Origin: Marinirhabdus sp963799365
GTDB lineage: Bacteria > Bacteroidota > Bacteroidia > Flavobacteriales > Flavobacteriaceae
Assembly: GCA_963799365.1 (NCBI GenBank)
Contig: CAWCWV010000015.1
Location: 1-64,000, forward strand
DNA: 64,000 bases
Direction of reading: 5' to 3'
Made by a program: the position numbers and the translations under genes. This document shows positions 36,609 to 45,172 of this stretch, one piece after another. The stretch's first letter is position 1. Each line of letters begins with the position of its first letter. The notes under the pieces were generated by a model. The model worked only from the letters and a program-made list of their open reading frames with translations. It was not told the DNA's origin and made no database searches.

Positions 36609-36755
36609 ATATGTATATTTGTTATCATTCTCCTTAGCATTGTCGTAGGAGTGTTGGTATTATAAAACTGAATTTTTCAGAATATGTCTCGCTAGTAGTT
36701 ATAACCTCAAAATTACTGTGCAAGTATCTCACAAAAGCTAATTAAAGGTTAAATT

Positions 36756-37982
36756 TTGAAGACCATAAACAAACTTAAAATCATTAACGACCCCATCTAC
36801 GGCTTTATCACCGTTCCCAACAAACTTATTTTCGAATTAATAGAGCATCGCTTCTTTCAGCGGTTGCGTCGTATTTCGCAAATGGGGATGAGTTATTTGG
36901 TTTATCCGGGAGCACATCATACACGCTTTCATCACGCATTAGGCGCTATGTTTTTAATGGAAAAGGCCGTACGTATATTGCGTTCTAAGAATACCGAAAT
37001 TTCTAAAACGGAAGAAGAGGCGCTGCACATTGCTATTTTATTACACGATATCGGTCATGGACCATTTAGCCATGCCATGGAACACAGCATTGTAGAAAAC
37101 ATTTCACACGAAAAGATTTCACTTTGGATGATGGAGCAGTTGAATATAGAGTTTAAAGGTGCACTTACTATAGCAATAAAAATTTTTAAGAATGAATACC
37201 ACCGGAAGTTCTTTCATCAATTGGTTTCCGGACAATTGGATATGGACAGGTTGGATTACTTACGTCGAGACAGTTTTTATACGGGTGTGAGTGAAGGTGC
37301 TGTAAATAGTGAACGCCTTATTACCATGCTTTACGTAAAAGATGATGCCCTGGTAGTAGAGGAAAAAGGAATTTATTCTGTTGAAAAATTTATCGTGGCC
37401 CGAAGATTAATGTATTGGCAGGTGTATTTACATAAAACAAGTTTGGTAGCAGAGCAATTGTTAGTGAAATTACTGAAACGTGCTAAATTTCTTTCAGATA
37501 AAGGAAGAGAGGTTCCTGCAAGTAAAGCACTTTCTTATTTTCTTAGGAACCATATTTCGGTTGATGATTTTTCGGCTGAAATATTAGAAATTTTTGCCAC
37601 CTTAGACGATTACGATATTGTTTCGGCCATGAAAACGTGGATTTCTCACGAAGATTTTGTGTTAAGCGAACTCTCAAAAATGCTGTTAAACAGAGATTTA
37701 CTCAAAATAAAGTTGAAGAAAAACCCAATATCGAAGGAAAAAATAGAAGAAAAGCTTTCGGCTGTAATGCAAAAACACAATTTAACCAGAGAAGAAGCAA
37801 CGTATTTTGTTTTTGTGGGTCTTATAGAGAATCAGGCTTACAATATGAATAAAGACACTATTAACCTGATTACAAAGACGGGAAAAGTAATAGATGTGGC
37901 CAAAGCGAGCGATCAATTAAATATTGAAGCGCTCTCTAAAAATGTGGTAAAATATTATCTATGCTATCCCAAAGCACATTAG
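36756..37982 (+). CDS. HD-domain phosphohydrolase (SAMHD1/dGTPase-like)
   Basis: 408 residues. After INDPIYGFITVP the metal-binding histidines appear in GAHHTRFHHALGAM and LLHDIGHGPFSHAME (HD at its centre), with MDRLDYLRRDSFYTGVSEG as the second conserved block; this is the YwfO/SAMHD1-type HD family, which removes triphosphate from deoxynucleotides or dephosphorylates other nucleotides. The start is a TTG at 36756-36758; no ATG exists between it and the conserved N-terminus. lpxD follows 39 bases downstream. Confidence 0.88.
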   Translation: MKTINKLKIINDPIYGFITVPNKLIFELIEHRFFQRLRRISQMGMSYLVYPGAHHTRFHHALGAMFLMEKAVRILRSKNTEISKTEEEALHIAILLHDIGHGPFSHAMEHSIVENISHEKISLWMMEQLNIEFKGALTIAIKIFKNEYHRKFFHQLVSGQLDMDRLDYLRRDSFYTGVSEGAVNSERLITMLYVKDDALVVEEKGIYSVEKFIVARRLMYWQVYLHKTSLVAEQLLVKLLKRAKFLSDKGREVPASKALSYFLRNHISVDDFSAEILEIFATLDDYDIVSAMKTWISHEDFVLSELSKMLLNRDLLKIKLKKNPISKEKIEEKLSAVMQKHNLTREEATYFVFVGLIENQAYNMNKDTINLITKTGKVIDVAKASDQLNIEALSKNVVKYYLCYPKAH

Positions 37983-38021
37983 CAATCCTTTTTTTATATT
38001 TGCAACTCTTGAAACCTACAA

Positions 38022-39047
38022 ATGAAATTTAAAGCCAGCCAGATTGCAGGAATTTTAAACGGCGAAGTAGAGGGAAATGAAGACGTCGAAGTTTCTAAAT
38101 TATCGAAAATTGAAGAAGGGACAGAAGGGAGTTTAACCTTTTTGGCCAATCCTAAATACACTTCTTATATATATACAACAAAAGCATCAGTGACCATAGT
38201 TGGTAACGATTTTGTTGCAGAAAATCCTATTACTACAACCTTAATTAAAGTGGAAGATGCTTATAAAGCGTTTTCTACCTTGTTGGAATATTATAACCAA
38301 GTTAAGATGAATAAAACGGGCATTGAGCAACCTGTCTTTATTTCTGAAAGTGCCAGCTACCCTGAAGATATTTATTTGGGTGCTTTTAGCTATTTGGGAG
38401 ATAATGTAAACATAGGAAAAAATGCAAAAATTTATCCTAACGTCTATATTGGTGATAATGTTCAAATAGGTGATAATGTTGTGGTTTTTGCCGGGTCTAA
38501 AATTTATTCTGAAACAGTTATTGGTAATAATTGCTTAATACACAGCGGTGTAATTATTGGAGCGGACGGTTTTGGGTATACTCCAAATGAAAAAGGCGAA
38601 TACACCAAAGTTCCTCAAACGGGGAACGTTATTATTGAAGATAATGTAGACGTAGGAGCAGGAACAACAATTGACCGGGCTACTTTAGGTGCTACAATTA
38701 TTCGCAGAGGAGTGAAGCTAGACAACCAAATACAGATCGCTCATAATGTTGAAATAGGTAAAAACACTGTTATTGCTGCCCAAACGGGTATTGCCGGCTC
38801 AACTAAAATTGGAGAGGGATGCCAGATTGGCGGTCAGGTAGGTTTTGCAGGTCATTTAACCATTGGTAACAATGTTCGCATACAAGCGCAAAGTGGGATT
38901 GGCCGCAATGTAAAAGATAATGAAACATTACAAGGCTCCCCAGCATTTAATTATGGCGACTATAATAAGAGCTATGTACATTTTAAAAATTTACCAAGTA
39001 CAATGTTACGCTTTAACAATATTGAAAAAAAATTAAAAAATGACTGA
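38022..39047 (+). CDS. lpxD: UDP-3-O-acylglucosamine N-acyltransferase
   Basis: Third step of lipid A synthesis: adds a hydroxyacyl chain to UDP-3-O-acyl-GlcN. 341 residues: an N-terminal uridine-binding domain (1-95), then a left-handed beta-helix of hexapeptide repeats (about 100-310) such as IGKNAKIYPNVYIGDNVQIG, with the catalytic histidine in the QIAHNVEIG segment, and a C-terminal helix. TATATTTG at 37995-38002 is a likely -7 box. The stop overlaps the start of lpxC by 8 bases. A second lpxD-like gene lies at 41899. Confidence 0.95.
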   Translation: MKFKASQIAGILNGEVEGNEDVEVSKLSKIEEGTEGSLTFLANPKYTSYIYTTKASVTIVGNDFVAENPITTTLIKVEDAYKAFSTLLEYYNQVKMNKTGIEQPVFISESASYPEDIYLGAFSYLGDNVNIGKNAKIYPNVYIGDNVQIGDNVVVFAGSKIYSETVIGNNCLIHSGVIIGADGFGYTPNEKGEYTKVPQTGNVIIEDNVDVGAGTTIDRATLGATIIRRGVKLDNQIQIAHNVEIGKNTVIAAQTGIAGSTKIGEGCQIGGQVGFAGHLTIGNNVRIQAQSGIGRNVKDNETLQGSPAFNYGDYNKSYVHFKNLPSTMLRFNNIEKKLKND

Positions 39048-40449
39048 TTGTAACGCACCAAAGCAAACCACGATTGCGAAGGAAGTCACACTTACAGGAG
39101 TAGGACTTCATACAGGGAAAGAGGTGACACTTACATTTAAACCCGCTCCCACAAATCACGGCTATACTTTTATTCGCGTAGATTTGGAAGGAAGTCCTGT
39201 AATCGAAGCAGATGCGAATTATGTTGTAAATACCCAGCGTGGAACCAACTTAGAAAAACGAGGCGTAAAGATTCAGACCTCGGAGCATGTGTTAGCTGCT
39301 TTGGTTGGAATGCAAGTAGATAATTGTATTTTAGAACTAAACGCTTCTGAACCTCCTATAATGGATGGCTCATCAAAATATTTTGTAGAAGCTATCGAAA
39401 AGGCAGGTATTGTTGAACAAGACGAGCCAAGAAATGAATATGTAGTTACTGAAGTAATTTCCTACTTAGACGAGGAGTCTGGAAGTGAAATTACCATTAT
39501 TCCAGCAGATGATTACCAGGTAACCACCATGGTAGATTTTGGAACCAAAGTTTTGGGAACTCAAAATGCATCTTTAAAGGATTTAAAAGATTTCAAAACC
39601 GAAATTGCAGATGCGAGAACCTTCAGCTTTTTACACGAAATTGAAATGTTGCTGGATCACGGTCTTATTCAGGGTGGCGATTTAAACAACGCTATTGTTT
39701 ATGTAGACAAAGAGCTTTCTACAGAGACGATGCAAAAATTACGAACGGCATTTAAAAAAGATAAAATTTCAGTAAAACCTAACGGAATACTGGACAATCT
39801 AACGCTACACTACCCAAATGAAGCTGCAAGACACAAATTGTTGGATGTAATTGGGGATTTGGCATTGGTTGGAACTCGCATTCGCGGAAAAGTAATCGCC
39901 AATAAACCCGGGCATTTTGTAAATACGCAATTTGCAAAGAAACTATCTCAGCGTATCAAACTTGAGAAACGAAACAACATTCCAAAATTTAATCCGCACG
40001 CAACACCCGCAAAAGATGTAAATGCTATTATGGCTATGTTGCCCCACCGTCCACCATTTTTATTTGTAGACAAGATTTTGGAATTGAGCGACACCCACGT
40101 CATTGGTTTAAAAAATGTGACTATGAACGAGCCATTCTTCGTAGGTCATTTCCCTGGAGCTCCTGTAATGCCTGGAGTTCTAATTGTAGAAGCTATGGCG
40201 CAAACAGGCGGAATTTTAGCACTAAGCACTGTTCCAGATCCTGAAAATTATTTGACATTCTTTATGAAAATAAATAATGTGAAATTTAAACAACAGGTAA
40301 ATCCGGGCGATACATTGTTCTTTAAATTAGAATTAATCACCCCAATTAGAAGAGGTATTGTGCATATGCAGGGAAATGCATACGCCAATGATAAATTAGT
40401 AACCGAAGCCGAATTGATGGCTCAGATCGTAAAAACCAAAAACACATGA
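39040..40449 (+). CDS. lpxC: bifunctional LpxC deacetylase / FabZ dehydratase
   Basis: 469 residues, the fused form usual for Bacteroidota. Residues 1 to about 305: LpxC, the zinc deacetylase that commits UDP-acyl-GlcNAc to lipid A, with TSEHVLAALVG, MDGSSKYFVEAI, and the late HKLLDVIGDLALVG zinc ligands. Residues about 325-469: FabZ, the 3-hydroxyacyl-ACP dehydratase, with MLPHRPPFLFVDKI and the catalytic histidine in FVGHFPGAPVMPGVLIVEA. The fusion couples acyl-chain supply with lipid A synthesis. Overlaps both neighbours (8 and 4 bases). Confidence 0.96.
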   Translation: MTDCNAPKQTTIAKEVTLTGVGLHTGKEVTLTFKPAPTNHGYTFIRVDLEGSPVIEADANYVVNTQRGTNLEKRGVKIQTSEHVLAALVGMQVDNCILELNASEPPIMDGSSKYFVEAIEKAGIVEQDEPRNEYVVTEVISYLDEESGSEITIIPADDYQVTTMVDFGTKVLGTQNASLKDLKDFKTEIADARTFSFLHEIEMLLDHGLIQGGDLNNAIVYVDKELSTETMQKLRTAFKKDKISVKPNGILDNLTLHYPNEAARHKLLDVIGDLALVGTRIRGKVIANKPGHFVNTQFAKKLSQRIKLEKRNNIPKFNPHATPAKDVNAIMAMLPHRPPFLFVDKILELSDTHVIGLKNVTMNEPFFVGHFPGAPVMPGVLIVEAMAQTGGILALSTVPDPENYLTFFMKINNVKFKQQVNPGDTLFFKLELITPIRRGIVHMQGNAYANDKLVTEAELMAQIVKTKNT

Positions 40450-41228
40450 ACCAACCGTTAGCGTATGTACACCCAGGGGCGAAAATTGCCAAAAATGTGG
40501 TGATAGAGCCTTTTACAACCATACATAATAATGTTGTAATTGGAGAAGGAACTTGGATTGGTTCGAACGTAACCATCATGGAAGGTGCCCGAATTGGAAA
40601 AAATTGCAATATTTTTCCAGGAGCCGTAATTTCTGCTATTCCACAGGATCTTAAATTTCAAGATGAAGAAACCACAGCAGAAATTGGTGATAATACGACC
40701 ATTAGAGAATATGTAACTGTAAATCGTGGTACTGTAGACAAAGGAAAAACGGTTATTGGGAATAATTGTTTGATAATGGCCTATTGTCACATTGCACACG
40801 ATTGTTTTGTGGGGGATAACTGTATTTTTTCTAATAACAGTACCTTAGCAGGACACATTACTGTAGGTAATCACGTAATCTTAGCAGGAATGACCGCTGT
40901 ACACCAATTTTGTATGATTGGTAATCACGCTTTTGTAACTGGGGGTTCTTTAGTACGTAAAGATGTGCCACCTTTTGTAAAAGCTGCTCGTGAGCCTTTA
41001 TCTTATGTAGGGATCAATTCGATTGGATTAAGACGTCGCGGATTTGACACTACTAAAATTCAGGAGATACAGAACATTTATAGAATTTTATATCAAAAAA
41101 CATACAATACTACCCAAGCTTCAGAAATTATTGAAGCTGAAATGGAGGCAACTCCCGAACGAGATGAAATCCTTCAGTTTATTAAAAATTCGAAGCGAGG
41201 CATTATGAAAGGATACTTTCAGAACTAG
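40446..41228 (+). CDS. lpxA: UDP-GlcNAc O-acyltransferase
   Basis: First step of lipid A synthesis: transfers a hydroxyacyl chain from ACP to UDP-GlcNAc. 260 residues; hexapeptide beta-helix from about 2 to 190 (VHPGAKIAKNVVIEP..., IGEGTWIGSNVTI), with the catalytic histidine in the MAYCHIAHDCFVGDN segment, and a C-terminal helical part. The ATG overlaps the lpxC-fabZ stop as ATGA. Efp follows after a 99-base gap containing two palindromes. Confidence 0.96.
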   Translation: MNQPLAYVHPGAKIAKNVVIEPFTTIHNNVVIGEGTWIGSNVTIMEGARIGKNCNIFPGAVISAIPQDLKFQDEETTAEIGDNTTIREYVTVNRGTVDKGKTVIGNNCLIMAYCHIAHDCFVGDNCIFSNNSTLAGHITVGNHVILAGMTAVHQFCMIGNHAFVTGGSLVRKDVPPFVKAAREPLSYVGINSIGLRRRGFDTTKIQEIQNIYRILYQKTYNTTQASEIIEAEMEATPERDEILQFIKNSKRGIMKGYFQN

Positions 41229-41240
41229 GAAATTTGCGAT

Positions 41241-41265
41241 GTCAGGTTGAGCGCAGTCGAAACCT
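41241..41265. repeat. dispersed repeat, TTGAGCGCAGTCGAAA type
   Basis: GTCAGGTTGAGCGCAGTCGA followed by AACCT. Close relatives occur at 52749-52770 (TTTGAGCGATATCGAAACCT) and in reverse sense at 51811-51830. I recall this motif as one of the most widespread intergenic repeats in Flavobacteria; its function is unknown. Confidence 0.6.
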
Positions 41266-41306
41266 ATTGCACCTACATAAATTTAATACTAATAATTTAA
41301 AAGATA

Positions 41307-41320
41307 CCCGCCTACGCGGG
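41307..41320. repeat. CCCGC/GCGGG hairpin before efp
   Basis: CCCGC, loop CTAC, GCGGG, ending 7 bases before the efp ATG, so it would sit directly in the ribosome-binding window of the mRNA. Similar CCCGCC palindromes occur at 5911-5930. Confidence 0.5.
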
Positions 41321-41327
41321 CACAAGT

Positions 41328-41894
41328 ATGGCATCAACATCAGACATTAGAAAAGGATTGTGTATTCATTACAATCATGATATCTACAAGGTTATTGAAT
41401 TTTTACACGTAAAACCAGGAAAAGGACCCGCGTTTGTAAGAACTAAACTAAAAAGCGTTACAAATGGAAAGGTAATAGACAATACCTTTTCAGCAGGTCA
41501 TAAAATTGAAGATGTACGTGTAGAGACGCATAAATTTCAGTTTTTATATGCTGAAGGAGATTTCTATCATTTTATGAACACAGAAGATTATGCACAAATA
41601 CGCCTAACCAAAGATGCTTTGGACTCTCCAGAATTAATGAAAGAAGGCGAAATTGTGACTGTTTTGATAAATACAGAGGACAACGCACCGCTTTCAGTAG
41701 ATTTGCCAGCACACGTTATTTTAGAAGTAGCTTCTACAGAACCGGGCGTAAAAGGGAATACCGCTACGAATGCTACCAAACCAGCTATCATGGAAACAGG
41801 CGCTGAGGTTAATGTACCGTTGTTCATCAACGAAGGTGACAAAATTAGAGTAGATACTGAGAAAGGGCAGTATCAGGAACGAGTTAAAGAATAA
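41328..41894 (+). CDS. efp: translation elongation factor P
   Basis: EF-P (188 residues) binds the ribosome and rescues it at proline stretches. Three beta-barrel domains; the KOW-like N-terminus shows EFLHVKPGKGPAFVRTKLKS with the usual modification site at the loop (K in PGKGPAF). The middle has FLYAEGDFYHFMNTEDYAQI, and the C-terminus NVPLFINEGDKIRVDTEKGQY is the family signature. Placement within a lipid A gene group is usual for Bacteroidota. Confidence 0.97.
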   Translation: MASTSDIRKGLCIHYNHDIYKVIEFLHVKPGKGPAFVRTKLKSVTNGKVIDNTFSAGHKIEDVRVETHKFQFLYAEGDFYHFMNTEDYAQIRLTKDALDSPELMKEGEIVTVLINTEDNAPLSVDLPAHVILEVASTEPGVKGNTATNATKPAIMETGAEVNVPLFINEGDKIRVDTEKGQYQERVKE

Positions 41895-41898
41895 ATAG

Positions 41899-42834
41899 AT
41901 GAAATTTAATTCCCCACAAACACTACAAGACATTGCGACAATTTTAAATTGTGACTTTGTAGGTGACGCAAGTTTCCCCGTATTGGGAATGAACGAAATT
42001 CACGTAGTGCAACCGGGCGATATCGTTTTTGTAGACCATCCCAAATATTACGACAAAGCGTTGCAATCTCCCGCCACCATTATTCTTATTAACAAACAAG
42101 TGGAGTGCCCAAAAGGAAAAGCACTGTTAATTAGCGACGATCCGTTTCGTGATTTTAATACATTGACCCATCATTTCAACCCATTTGTAATGGCAAGAGC
42201 GGTCATTGCAGACTCAGCCAAGATTGGCAAAAACACGGTGATTCAGCCCAATGTTTTTATTGGAAATAATGTAACCATTGGTGATGATTGTTTAATTCAC
42301 CCTAACGTAACTATTTACGACAACACGATCATTGGAAATAACGTAACCATTCACGCAGGAACAGTGTTGGGAAGTGACGCCTTTTACTATAAAAACAGAC
42401 CCGAAAAGTTCGATAAATTATTAAGCGGTGGTAATGTGGTTATCAAAGACAATGTAGATATTGGATCACTTTGTACTATCGATAAGGGCGTAACTGCATC
42501 TACAATTATTGGTGAAGGAACCAAACTAGACAACCAAGTTCACGTAGGGCACGATACTGTTATTGGAAAACGGTGTTTAATTGCTTCACAAGCAGGAATT
42601 GCTGGCTGTGTATTAATTGAAGATTTTGTAACTATTTGGGGTCAAGTAGGAATAACAAGTGGTGTTACCATTGGAGAAAAAGCTGTAATTTCGGCACAGA
42701 GTGGGGTGAGTAAATCATTGCCAGGTCATAAATCGTATTTTGGGACACCAGCAGACGATTTCAGAAAAAAATACAAAGAATTGGCTTCTATTAGGCTGAT
42801 TCCAGATATCATTGAAAAATTAGATAATTTATAA
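41899..42834 (+). CDS. second LpxD-like N-acyltransferase
   Basis: 311 residues. An N-terminal LpxD-type nonrepeat domain (1-85; ILNCDFVGDASFPVLGMNEI) precedes a hexapeptide beta-helix (about 95-295) including the histidine segment KLDNQVHVGHDTVIGKRCLI. It is a paralogue of the lpxD at 38022 with a shorter C-terminus. It may acylate a different amino sugar or act on the same pathway with another chain. It starts 4 bases after efp and its stop overlaps the next start as TAATG. Confidence 0.85.
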   Translation: MKFNSPQTLQDIATILNCDFVGDASFPVLGMNEIHVVQPGDIVFVDHPKYYDKALQSPATIILINKQVECPKGKALLISDDPFRDFNTLTHHFNPFVMARAVIADSAKIGKNTVIQPNVFIGNNVTIGDDCLIHPNVTIYDNTIIGNNVTIHAGTVLGSDAFYYKNRPEKFDKLLSGGNVVIKDNVDIGSLCTIDKGVTASTIIGEGTKLDNQVHVGHDTVIGKRCLIASQAGIAGCVLIEDFVTIWGQVGITSGVTIGEKAVISAQSGVSKSLPGHKSYFGTPADDFRKKYKELASIRLIPDIIEKLDNL

Positions 42835-43247
42835 TGAGCAAGAGCGCAAAAGACATCGTAAAAAATTTTTACCGAACAGATATTTTAAAAGATACCTCTG
42901 TAATTGAAACTTATTTTCATAAAGAGATTGAGCTTATTTGGAACAGTGCCAATGGGTTAAGTGTATTACATTTTGAAGATTTGGAAAATTTCTTTGCTGA
43001 AGTACGTCGTAGCTATAATGATTTACGTGTAGAAGTGAGCCATGTGCTAGAAGATGAAGGTCACGTGACAATTAGATACAAATACTATGTCCGAACTATG
43101 GAAAATGCAGATGAGGAGCTTGGAATTGCTCATTTTATCTGTATTTGGGAAGTTAAAGACGGGAAATTATATCGCGGCTATCAGGTGAGCCAACCTGTGA
43201 CGGATAAAGACGACACCACCGAATCCTACTCAAGAGTAAAGGTGTAA
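42834..43247 (+). CDS. NTF2-like (SnoaL-type) domain protein
   Basis: 137 residues with the cone-like alpha+beta pattern of the NTF2 superfamily: two N-terminal helices (KDIVKNFYRTDILKDTSVIETYF), then WNSANGLSVLHFEDLENFF and strands ending HFICIWEVKDGKLYRGYQVSQP. Such proteins are enzymes on small molecules or ligand binders; no catalytic residue set can be assigned. Translationally coupled to the LpxD-like gene. Confidence 0.8.
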   Translation: MSKSAKDIVKNFYRTDILKDTSVIETYFHKEIELIWNSANGLSVLHFEDLENFFAEVRRSYNDLRVEVSHVLEDEGHVTIRYKYYVRTMENADEELGIAHFICIWEVKDGKLYRGYQVSQPVTDKDDTTESYSRVKV

Positions 43248-43254
43248 ATTCCTT

Positions 43255-43283
43255 TTGCAAACAAGACCATTTTGGTATCTTTG
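43255..43283 (+). promoter_or_regulatory. promoter of sucD
   Basis: TTG (43255-43257), an 18-base spacer and TATCTTTG (43276-43283), a full match to the Bacteroidota consensus. Predicted start about 43290, 40 bases before the ATG. Confidence 0.85.
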
Positions 43284-43329
43284 CACACCAAAATTTCAAT
43301 AAAATAATAATTAGCGATAATAGAAACCT

Positions 43330-44202
43330 ATGAGTGTTTTAGTAAATAAAGATTCAAAAATAATTGTTCAAGGCTTTACAGGAAGTGAAGGGACGTTCCA
43401 CGCCGGGCAAATGATAGATTATGGAACCAATGTTGTAGGTGGTGTAACTCCGGGAAAAGGGGGGCAAACACATTTGGACAAGCCGGTTTTTAACACGGTT
43501 GCCGAAGCTGTAAATGAAGTTGGAGCAGATACCACAATTATCTTTGTCCCTCCAGCATTTGCTGCAGATGCTATTATGGAAGCTGCAGACGCAGGTATTA
43601 AGGTTATTATCACTATTACGGAAGGAATTCCAGTAGCAGATATGATCAAAGTAGCGAATTACATTAAGGATAGGGATTGTCGCCTAATTGGCCCTAACTG
43701 TCCAGGTGTTATTACGCCAGGTGAAGCAAAAGTTGGTATTATGCCAGGCTTTGTTTTCAAAAAAGGAAAAATAGGAATTGTTTCAAAATCAGGAACCCTT
43801 ACCTATGAAGCTGCAGATCAGGTTGTAAAACAAGGTTTAGGTATCACCACTGCCATTGGTATTGGAGGAGATCCTATTATTGGAACCACTACTAAAGAAG
43901 CAGTAGAGTTGTTAATAAATGATCCAGAAACCGAAGCCGTTGTTATGATTGGTGAAATTGGAGGACAATTGGAAGCTGAGGCAGCACGCTGGTACAAAGC
44001 AAGCGGAAGCAAAAAGCCAGTAGTTGGATTTATCGCAGGTGAAACTGCACCGGCAGGAAGAACAATGGGGCACGCAGGTGCTATTGTAGGCGGAAGCGAT
44101 GATACTGCGCAGGCTAAAAAGAAAATATTAAGAGAATGTGGAATTCATGTGGTGGATTCTCCAGCCGAAATAGGAAAAAAAATGGCTGAGGTTTTAAGAT
44201 AA
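43330..44202 (+). CDS. sucD: succinyl-CoA ligase, alpha subunit
   Basis: Makes succinate and a nucleoside triphosphate from succinyl-CoA in the TCA cycle. 290 residues; CoA-binding Rossmann domain at the N-terminus (VQGFTGSEGTFHAGQMIDYGT), then GPNCPGVITPGE, and the phosphorylated histidine in the segment GRTMGHAGAIVGG near the end. The beta subunit gene sucC is not in the window, which is usual for Flavobacteria. It has its own promoter and terminator, so it is transcribed alone. Confidence 0.96.
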   Translation: MSVLVNKDSKIIVQGFTGSEGTFHAGQMIDYGTNVVGGVTPGKGGQTHLDKPVFNTVAEAVNEVGADTTIIFVPPAFAADAIMEAADAGIKVIITITEGIPVADMIKVANYIKDRDCRLIGPNCPGVITPGEAKVGIMPGFVFKKGKIGIVSKSGTLTYEAADQVVKQGLGITTAIGIGGDPIIGTTTKEAVELLINDPETEAVVMIGEIGGQLEAEAARWYKASGSKKPVVGFIAGETAPAGRTMGHAGAIVGGSDDTAQAKKKILRECGIHVVDSPAEIGKKMAEVLR

Positions 44203-44223
44203 ACTTCAGAATAATAATATCAC

Positions 44224-44253
44224 AAAGCCCTGCATAATCGCAGGGCTTTTTTT
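44224..44253 (+). terminator. sucD terminator
   Basis: AAAGCCCTGC, loop ATAATC, GCAGGGCTTT, T-run: a 10-bp perfect stem. Confidence 0.95.
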
Positions 44254-44344
44254 ATATTTGAGATACTTGAAATAGTTTATAAATTTAATTTAAAAACTCC
44301 CATATGGAACCTTATACTGGTTCAGTATAAATTAAAATAGAAAT

Positions 44345-45091
44345 ATGAAATTACTAGAAGGAAAAACAGCTATTATTACTGGAGGAAGCCGTGGCATTGG
44401 TAAAGGAATTGTAGAAGTATTTGCCCAGCACGGTGCTAATGTAGCATTTACTTATAATTCAAGTGCCGAAGCTGCAGATGCATTGGCTGAAGAAGTATCC
44501 AAAAATGGAATTAAAGCGAAAGCTTATAAAAGCGATGCCTCAAATTTTAACGAGTCACAAGAATTAGCTGCTCAGGTTTTAGAAGAGTTTGGAAGTATTG
44601 ATATTTTGGTAAACAACGCCGGAATTACAAAAGACAATCTCCTAATGCGTATATCTGAAGAAGATTTCGATAAAGTAATAGAGGTAAATCTAAAGTCGGT
44701 TTTTAATATGACCAAAGCTGTGCAGCGTGCTATGCTAAAACAACGCAAGGGCTCTATTATTAATATGAGTTCCGTAGTAGGAGTGAAAGGAAATGCTGGA
44801 CAAACAAATTATGCAGCTTCTAAAGCCGGAATTTTAGGTTTTACCAAATCGGTTGCTTTGGAGCTTGGTTCTCGTGACATTCGTTGTAACGCCATTGCTC
44901 CAGGATTTATTGAAACTGAAATGACCGGTAAACTAGACGAAGCAACGGTACAATCCTGGCGTGATGCCATTCCTTTAAAACGTGGTGGAACTCCAGAAGA
45001 TATCGCAAATATGTGCGTTTTCTTAGCGAGCGATATGTCTAGCTACGTTACTGGTCAAGTCCTTAACGTAGATGGCGGAATGCTGACCTAA
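44345..45091 (+). CDS. fabG: 3-oxoacyl-ACP reductase
   Basis: NADPH-dependent reductase (248 residues) of fatty acid synthesis, of the short-chain dehydrogenase family. Cofactor motif TGGSRGIGKGI (12-22), NNAG at about 88-91, catalytic S-Y-K in INMSSVVGVKGNAGQTNYAASKAG, and the C-terminal DGGMLT typical of FabG. A TATATTTG at 44253-44260 could be its -7 box, although no TTG stands at the right distance. Confidence 0.94.
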   Translation: MKLLEGKTAIITGGSRGIGKGIVEVFAQHGANVAFTYNSSAEAADALAEEVSKNGIKAKAYKSDASNFNESQELAAQVLEEFGSIDILVNNAGITKDNLLMRISEEDFDKVIEVNLKSVFNMTKAVQRAMLKQRKGSIINMSSVVGVKGNAGQTNYAASKAGILGFTKSVALELGSRDIRCNAIAPGFIETEMTGKLDEATVQSWRDAIPLKRGGTPEDIANMCVFLASDMSSYVTGQVLNVDGGMLT

Positions 45092-45128
45092 TTTTAGATG
45101 TACGACTTTAAATATATGATTGTAAAAT

Positions 45129-45170
45129 TTCGTGATTCATTCGTACCTCGTATTTCCTAACTCGTACTTC
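45129..45170. repeat. heptad repeats, xxxxxTC type
   Basis: TTCGTGA, TTCATTC, GTACCTC, GTATTTC, CTAACTC, GTACTTC in constant 7-bp phase, ending 2 bases before the ATG of the next gene. Confidence 0.7.
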
Positions 45171-45172
45171 AA

